64,000 nt of DNA from Barnesiella sp. An22. GTDB lineage: Bacteria; Bacteroidota; Bacteroidia; Bacteroidales; Barnesiellaceae. How positions within the stretch are numbered: position 1 is the first letter of the stretch; each line of letters starts with the position of its first letter. The position numbers and the translations under genes are program-made. Under the pieces are notes generated by a model, which saw nothing but the letters and a program-made list of their open reading frames with translations, did no database searches and was not told the DNA's origin. This document shows positions 58,677 to 64,000 of this stretch, one piece after another. The DNA lies in the NCBI RefSeq assembly GCF_002159975.1, contig NZ_NFJR01000003.1:1-64000 (forward strand), in the 5' to 3' direction.

Positions 58677-60503
58677 ATGATAGACGAAGAAGATATTGAA
58701 GTAGACGACACCCCGAAGGAGGGGAAACGGCACGACCTGATGTTGCGCCTGCTGTTGTGGCGCGAGAAGCACATCAACGAACACAACTTCGTGTTGTTCC
58801 TGAGTTTTGTAATCGGTATCTGCACGGCCGCCGCCGCGCTGATTCTGAAATTTCTCATCCACTTTATCCAGAACCTGCTCACCTCGCACTTCAACGCCGA
58901 CAGCGCCAACTACCTCTACCTCATCTACCCGATTATCGGTATCCTGCTGGCGGGGCTCTATGTGCGCTATATCGTCAAGGACGACATCAGCCACGGTGTC
59001 ACCCGCATCCTCTATGCCATCTCGCAGAAGAAAAGCCGGCTGAAACCGCACAACATGTACACCTCGGTGATTGCCAGTTCGATTACCATCGGGTTCGGCG
59101 GTTCGGTAGGAGCCGAGGCCCCTATCGTATACACCGGCGCGGCCATCGGGTCGAACATCGGGCGCCTCTTCCGCCTGGACCAGCGGCTGCTCATGCTGCT
59201 GGTAGGCTGCGGCTCGGCTGCTGCCATTGCCGGCATATTCAAGGCCCCTATTGCCGGTATCCTGTTTACCCTCGAGGTGCTGATGATCGACATGACCACC
59301 ACCTCGGTGCTGCCGCTGCTCATCTCGTCGATTACGGCGGTGACGGTGTCGTACATCTTCACGGGCTACAGTGCCGAGTTCAGTTTCGTGCAGACCGAGA
59401 CTTTCGAGGCGGCCCGTATCCCCTACGTGATTCTGCTGGGCGTCTTCTGCGGATTCGTCTCGCTCTACTTTACCCGCGTGATGACCCGCATGGAGGACAT
59501 CTTCCGCAAGATAGGCACGCCGTGGAAAAAGTTTTTCTTCGGGTCGGCCATCCTCAGTCTCTCCATCTTCCTGCTGCCACCGCTCTACGGCGAGGGCTAC
59601 GGAGCCATCACCAGCCTGCTGAACGACAACCTGAAGCAACTGGCCGAGGGTAGCTTCTTCTATACCGAAAACGACAACATGTGGGTGATGATGCTCTTCC
59701 TCGCCCTCATCATTCTGGTGAAGGTACTGGCCACCAGTGCCACCAACGGCGGAGGCGGTGTGGGTGGTACATTCGCCCCCAGCCTGTACGTGGGCTGCTT
59801 CGCGGGCTTCTTCTTTGCCTATGTGCTCAACCACACGGGCATTCTGCCCATGGAGCTGTCGGACAAGAACTTTGCCCTGATGGGTATGGCCGGGGTCATG
59901 TCGGCCGTCATGCACGCGCCTCTCATGGCCATCTTCCTTACTACCGAGCTGACCGGTGGCTACGACCTGTTCCTGCCGCTGATGATTACCTCGACCGTGG
60001 CCTATGCCACCATCCGCATATTCGAACCTCACAGCATCTACACCATGCGTCTGGCCAAGAAGGGCGAGCTGCTCACCCACCACAAGGACAAGGCGGTGCT
60101 CACCCTGCTGAAGATGGACAGCGTAATCGAAACCGACTTCATAGAGGTTCACCCCGAGATGACTCTCGGCGACATGGTCAAAGTGATTTCGCAATCGCAC
60201 CGCAACATATTCCCGGTTACCGACCAGGATGGCACGCTGCTGGGTATCGTCATACTCGACGACATCCGCAACATCATGTTCCGCCCCGAACTCTACAAGC
60301 GCTTCTATGTGCGCAAGTTCATGACCATGCCACCGGCCAAAATCGAGGTGGGCAGCAGCATGGACAGCGTGATGAAGACCTTCGACCAGACCAACGCCTG
60401 GAACCTGCCGGTCGTCGAGAACGGGAAGTATGTAGGATTCGTGTCGAAATCGAAGATTTTCAACTCGTACCGCCGTGTGCTGGTACACTTCTCACAAGAC
60501 TAA
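58677..60503 (+). CDS. ClC-family chloride channel/transporter with CBS domains
   Basis: This 608-residue protein has about 10-12 membrane helices with the ClC selectivity motifs GSVGAEAPIVYTGAAIG and GGGVGGTFAPSLYVGC, followed by two CBS domains (about residues 470-608: MTLGDMVKVISQSHRNIFPVTDQDGTLLGIV, FDQTNAWNLPVVENGKYVGFVS). The CBS pair may bind adenine nucleotides and regulate transport. It starts 19 bases after the sugar transferase and 6 bases before fmt, in the same operon. Confidence 0.92.
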   Translation: MIDEEDIEVDDTPKEGKRHDLMLRLLLWREKHINEHNFVLFLSFVIGICTAAAALILKFLIHFIQNLLTSHFNADSANYLYLIYPIIGILLAGLYVRYIVKDDISHGVTRILYAISQKKSRLKPHNMYTSVIASSITIGFGGSVGAEAPIVYTGAAIGSNIGRLFRLDQRLLMLLVGCGSAAAIAGIFKAPIAGILFTLEVLMIDMTTTSVLPLLISSITAVTVSYIFTGYSAEFSFVQTETFEAARIPYVILLGVFCGFVSLYFTRVMTRMEDIFRKIGTPWKKFFFGSAILSLSIFLLPPLYGEGYGAITSLLNDNLKQLAEGSFFYTENDNMWVMMLFLALIILVKVLATSATNGGGGVGGTFAPSLYVGCFAGFFFAYVLNHTGILPMELSDKNFALMGMAGVMSAVMHAPLMAIFLTTELTGGYDLFLPLMITSTVAYATIRIFEPHSIYTMRLAKKGELLTHHKDKAVLTLLKMDSVIETDFIEVHPEMTLGDMVKVISQSHRNIFPVTDQDGTLLGIVILDDIRNIMFRPELYKRFYVRKFMTMPPAKIEVGSSMDSVMKTFDQTNAWNLPVVENGKYVGFVSKSKIFNSYRRVLVHFSQD

Positions 60504-60509
60504 ACGAAT

Positions 60510-61478
60510 ATGGAAAAGAAAGATTTACGCATCGTCTATATGGGCACTCCCGATTTTGCCGTGGAGAGCCTGCGCCGCCTCGTCGAAGGGGGTTACAACG
60601 TGGTAGCCGTCATCACCATGCCCGACAAACCGGCCGGGCGCGGACACAAGATTCAGTTTTCGCCGGTCAAGGAGTATGCCCTCTCCCAAGGGTTACCGGT
60701 GCTGCAGCCCGAACGGCTGAAGGACGAGGCCTTTGTCGAGCAACTGCGCAGCCTGCATGCCGACCTGCAGATTGTCGTGGCCTTCCGCATGCTGCCCGAG
60801 GTGGTGTGGAACATGCCGCCGATGGGCACCTTCAACCTGCACGCCTCGCTGCTGCCGCAATATCGGGGTGCCGCCCCGTTGAACTGGGCCATCATCAACG
60901 GCGACACCGAGACGGGCATCACCACCTTCTTCCTGAAACACGAAATCGATACGGGCGAAATCATACAACAGAGACGCATCCCTATCCTGCCCGAGGATAA
61001 CGTGGGTACCATACACGACAAACTGATGGTGCTGGGTGCCGACATGGTGGTCGAAACGGTCGACGCCATCCTGGCCGGGACGGTGAAACCCATTGAGCAG
61101 GAGTCAATCCAGACCGACGAGCCACTGCGTCCCGCCCCCAAGATTTTCAAGGATACCTGCCATATCGACTGGTCGAAACCGTGTATCCAAATTCATAACC
61201 TGGTGCGGGGTCTGTCGCCCTACCCGGCCGCCTGGTGCGAATGGGTATCGTCCGACGGCAACCGGGTGAGCGTGAAGATATTCCGAACCACCCCCGTACC
61301 GGCCGCTCACCACTTCGAGCCGGGCAGCATACACACCGACGGCAAGAGCCGTATCGACGTGGCCTGCGCCGACGGTTATGTGCGCATCGAGGAGCTGCAG
61401 CTTGCCGGCAAGAAGCGTATGGCTGCCGCCGACCTGTTGCGGGGATTCCACCTCGACGACACGTTCAGATGCGAATAG
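60510..61478 (+). CDS. fmt: Methionyl-tRNA formyltransferase
   Basis: This 322-residue enzyme has the formyltransferase motifs RIVYMGTPDFAVESLRRLVEGG, VVAVITMPDKPAGRG and NLHASLLPQYRGAAPLNWAIINGDTETGITTFF with the catalytic Asn/His/Asp arrangement, and the C-terminal tRNA-binding domain. It formylates initiator Met-tRNA. It ends 15 bases before the converging EamA gene. Confidence 0.95.
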   Translation: MEKKDLRIVYMGTPDFAVESLRRLVEGGYNVVAVITMPDKPAGRGHKIQFSPVKEYALSQGLPVLQPERLKDEAFVEQLRSLHADLQIVVAFRMLPEVVWNMPPMGTFNLHASLLPQYRGAAPLNWAIINGDTETGITTFFLKHEIDTGEIIQQRRIPILPEDNVGTIHDKLMVLGADMVVETVDAILAGTVKPIEQESIQTDEPLRPAPKIFKDTCHIDWSKPCIQIHNLVRGLSPYPAAWCEWVSSDGNRVSVKIFRTTPVPAAHHFEPGSIHTDGKSRIDVACADGYVRIEELQLAGKKRMAAADLLRGFHLDDTFRCE

Positions 61479-61493
61479 AAATCTCTCCGGGAT

Positions 61494-62432
61494 TCAACGC
61501 CTGTGCAGAGGGACGGACCGCAGGGCATGCCCGATGACGGTGGCCACCTTGTGCACCGGTATCGCCTTGGAGGCGATGATGAGCAACACCGCTACCAGAA
61601 TCATAAAGATACCTATACCCAACCGCAGCGTAAAGGCTTCGCCGAAGACAGTTACCCCCACGACTACGGCCGTGAGGGGTTCGAGTGCGCCCATGATGGC
61701 CGTGGGTGTAGAGCCTATGGCGTGGACGGCCTGCGTCATGGTGACCAGCGAAATGACCGTGGGCACCAAAGCCAGCATGATGGAGAAGAACCACATGCGC
61801 GGCGTGGTGAGCGGCTGCAGCGGCGTGTGACTGCCGAGCGAGGCTTGCAAGGCGATGGCCACCATGCAGACGAGCAGGACATAGAAGGTGAGTTTGATCG
61901 ACGACATGACGATGGATGAGCGGTTGACCACCACCATATAGAGGGCATAGGTGAGGGCCGAAACCAATACCAGCACCACCCCCGTGGTGTTGAGCCCCAC
62001 ACTGCTGCCGCCCCGATAGAGCAGCGCGATACCCGAGAGGGCCAACAGTATGGAGAAGACAGAGACTCCCGACAGATGCTCCTTGAAAAAGAGGGCCATG
62101 ATTACAGCCACCATGATGGGATAGACGAAGAGAATGGTGGCGGCAATGCCGGCATCGAGGTAGTGGAAACTGGTGTAGAAGGTGAGCGACGATACGGCAA
62201 AGAGGATGCCCAGCGTAGCGAGGGTCTTCAGCTCCTTGCGCGACAGCCTGAACGACTGATGCTGCACCCACATGATGCCGGCGAGAATAATCACCGCAAA
62301 CAGAAACCGATAGAAAAGTACCGAACTGGAATTCAAACCCTCGCGGTAGAGGTAGAGGGCTCCCAGCGGATTGGTGCCGTAGCTTACTGCCGAAACGATA
62401 CCGAGTATCGTGCCTTTGACTTTTGTACTCAT
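61494..62432 (-). CDS. EamA/DMT-family transporter
   Basis: This 312-residue integral membrane protein has ten predicted helices in two EamA repeats (e.g. GTILGIVSAVSYGTNPLGALYLYREGLNSSSVLFYRFLFAVIIL and GVVLVLVSALTYALYMVVVNRSS; AIGSTPTAIMGALEPLTAVVVGVTVFGEAFTLRLGIGIFMILVAVLL). These proteins export metabolites or amino acids. Substrate unknown. A TATCTTTG (minus strand, 62455-62462) may be its -7 box. Confidence 0.9.
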   Translation of the reverse strand: MSTKVKGTILGIVSAVSYGTNPLGALYLYREGLNSSSVLFYRFLFAVIILAGIMWVQHQSFRLSRKELKTLATLGILFAVSSLTFYTSFHYLDAGIAATILFVYPIMVAVIMALFFKEHLSGVSVFSILLALSGIALLYRGGSSVGLNTTGVVLVLVSALTYALYMVVVNRSSIVMSSIKLTFYVLLVCMVAIALQASLGSHTPLQPLTTPRMWFFSIMLALVPTVISLVTMTQAVHAIGSTPTAIMGALEPLTAVVVGVTVFGEAFTLRLGIGIFMILVAVLLIIASKAIPVHKVATVIGHALRSVPLHRR

Positions 62433-62517
62433 TTGCTATCCCTTTTTCGGGGTGCAAAGATACACACGACATTGGTCTCGAAGGATAGGTTTCCGGCTGT
62501 TTTTTTCGGAGGAGTTG

Positions 62518-63900
62518 TCAGAAGGCGTTCTTCTCGCCCTTGAAGGCATTGACTACGGTGAGGAAAATAATCTTGATGTCGAGCCAGAAATTCCAATGCT
62601 CGATATACCACACGTCGTACTCGACCCGACGCTCCATCTGCCACAGTTCGCGGGTCTCGCCCCGGTAGCCGTTCACCTGCGCCCAGCCGGTGATGCCCGG
62701 CTTGATGAGGTGTCGCAGCATGTACTTGTCGATAATCTTGGAGTAGTCGTGGGTGTGCTTGACCATGTGGGGACGTGGCCCGACAACCGACATATCGCCC
62801 AGGAATACGTTGATAAACTGGGGCAGCTCGTCGAGGCTCGTCTTTCGCAGGAACTCGCCCACCCGCGTCTTGCGGGGGTCGTGACGCGTAGCCTGCAACT
62901 CGTCGCTGGCGGCATTGACCCGCATGGTGCGGAACTTGTAGCAGTTGAACTCTTTTCCCCGGAAACCGGTGCGCTTCTGCTTGAAGAATACGGGGCCCGG
63001 CGACGAGAGCTTGACGGCTATGGCGATGGGGATGAAAATCACGGGCGAACATACCAGCACGACTGAGGAGAAGACCAGGTCGAAGGCCCGCTTCAGCATG
63101 CGGGAGTAGATGTTTTGCAACGGCTCGGGATGGAGCGAGAGTACCGGCACGTTGCCGACCAGCTGGAACTCGAGCTGCCGGTGGATGTAGCGCCCTACGT
63201 CGGGCACCATGAAGAACGAGATGTTGTGCGACTCGGCAAACTTGAGCAGACGGGTAATCTTCTCCTCCTGCCGCATGGGCAGGGCGCAGTAGATTTCGTC
63301 GACGTTGTTGGCCGTAGCAAAGGCCTCGACGGCCGAGCAGTCGCCCTGGAAGTTGGGCAACGACTTTTTCAAGGCAAGGTTGTCGTCGAAGAATCCCATA
63401 AACTTGTAGCCGTAACCGGCATCGGAACGCAACTCGTCGAGCAGCTTCGTACCCATGGCACCGGCCCCTACAATAACTACCCGCTTGAAGTTGTAGCCTT
63501 TGCGGCGGAAGTATTTGAGCAGCTTGCGCGAACCTACCCACCAGACGGCCAGCAATACCGAGAGGAGCAGGTAGAACTTCAGCAGCACCAGCGAGCTGAT
63601 GTCGTCGATTTGCAGGAAGAATATCAACAACAAAAATGCCGCCAGATGGCTCAACACCGACTGCGACACTTTAATCAACACTCTGTCTACATGGAGGATA
63701 CGCAACTCGTGCACCTTGCCGAAGAAGAGGAAAACAGGGAAATACGAAAGATTGAGCAGGAGCCAGATAATCTTCTCGGCAATGCCCCCTTCGAAGCCCC
63801 CACCCCACAGGCACACGGCAGCATAGGCGATGTTCAAACAAAAGAAATCTCCGATGATAATCAGCGACTTTATCATATGTCCATACCGACCTCGTGCCAT
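62518..63900 (-). CDS. Polyprenyl-phosphate sugar transferase, second copy
   Basis: This 460-residue protein starts at ATG 63900 ([20 protein letters not shown]). It has four to five membrane helices, a middle domain ([22 protein letters not shown]) and the catalytic sugar transferase domain ([84 protein letters not shown]). It resembles WcaJ/undecaprenyl-phosphate glucose phosphotransferases. The gene begins inside the window and its neighbours beyond 64000 are unseen; a capsule or exopolysaccharide cluster may follow. Confidence 0.9.
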   Translation of the reverse strand: MARGRYGHMIKSLIIIGDFFCLNIAYAAVCLWGGGFEGGIAEKIIWLLLNLSYFPVFLFFGKVHELRILHVDRVLIKVSQSVLSHLAAFLLLIFFLQIDDISSLVLLKFYLLLSVLLAVWWVGSRKLLKYFRRKGYNFKRVVIVGAGAMGTKLLDELRSDAGYGYKFMGFFDDNLALKKSLPNFQGDCSAVEAFATANNVDEIYCALPMRQEEKITRLLKFAESHNISFFMVPDVGRYIHRQLEFQLVGNVPVLSLHPEPLQNIYSRMLKRAFDLVFSSVVLVCSPVIFIPIAIAVKLSSPGPVFFKQKRTGFRGKEFNCYKFRTMRVNAASDELQATRHDPRKTRVGEFLRKTSLDELPQFINVFLGDMSVVGPRPHMVKHTHDYSKIIDKYMLRHLIKPGITGWAQVNGYRGETRELWQMERRVEYDVWYIEHWNFWLDIKIIFLTVVNAFKGEKNAF

Positions 63901-64000
63901 TGTTTCTCTCTTGTTCCGATCTATTTTTATTCGACAAACCTGCGCTCCCCACCCGGTTTGGGTACCGCGGGGGAAATAACAGGGCAACCCGGTTTGGAAG

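Overview
The window looks like a chromosomal segment of a gut-type Bacteroidales bacterium; a Barnesiella/Coprobacter-like relative is my best guess, not a proven identity. Support comes from repeated Bacteroidetes promoters (TTTG-N19-21-TAnnTTTG), fimbrillin-type lipoproteins, type IX secretion (T9SS) C-terminal domains, an OadG protein with a lamin-tail domain and the sodium-pumping methylmalonyl-CoA decarboxylase set used to make propionate. I see no tRNA, rRNA, CRISPR array or transposase gene.

Layout. 1-3.2 kb: two fimbrillin-like lipoprotein genes separated by blocks of small palindromic repeats. 3.25-19.6 kb: a GIY-YIG nuclease gene cut in two by a mobile element of about 16.0 kb (junction sequence GTGGAAC at both ends). 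The element carries two tandem tyrosine recombinases, a replication-like module (HTH protein, DUF3987-type ATPase, zinc/Toprim primase), an ATPase gene behind an array of inverted repeats, and a TetR-controlled cargo operon of two methyltransferases and two ABC transporter half-units. I find no relaxase in it. 19.6-20.1 kb: more palindromic repeats, which would flank the intact GIY-YIG gene on both sides if the element were removed.

20-44 kb: a beta-propeller lipoprotein and a divergent LysR regulator, a phosphohexomutase, a C69 dipeptidase and an M23 peptidase, a RhuM protein, a beta-helix T9SS gene that lost its 5' end at a rearrangement junction, a GH3 beta-glucosidase, a T9SS esterase, an RND efflux operon with a divergent AraC regulator, and a two-domain deiminase next to a DUF5131 gene and a decayed copy of that gene's end.

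44-64 kb: the mce-mmdA-oadG-mmdC-oadB operon, dnaK, an AT-rich islet bounded by two copies of the dnaK terminator, prs, a patatin/GH13 pair, the tsaC-sugar transferase-ClC-fmt operon, an EamA transporter and a second polyprenyl-phosphate sugar transferase.

The points most worth following are the split GIY-YIG gene and its flanking palindromes (a possible nuclease-repeat unit), the TetR/methyltransferase/ABC cargo, the broken T9SS locus near 30.67 kb, and the terminator-flanked islet after dnaK.
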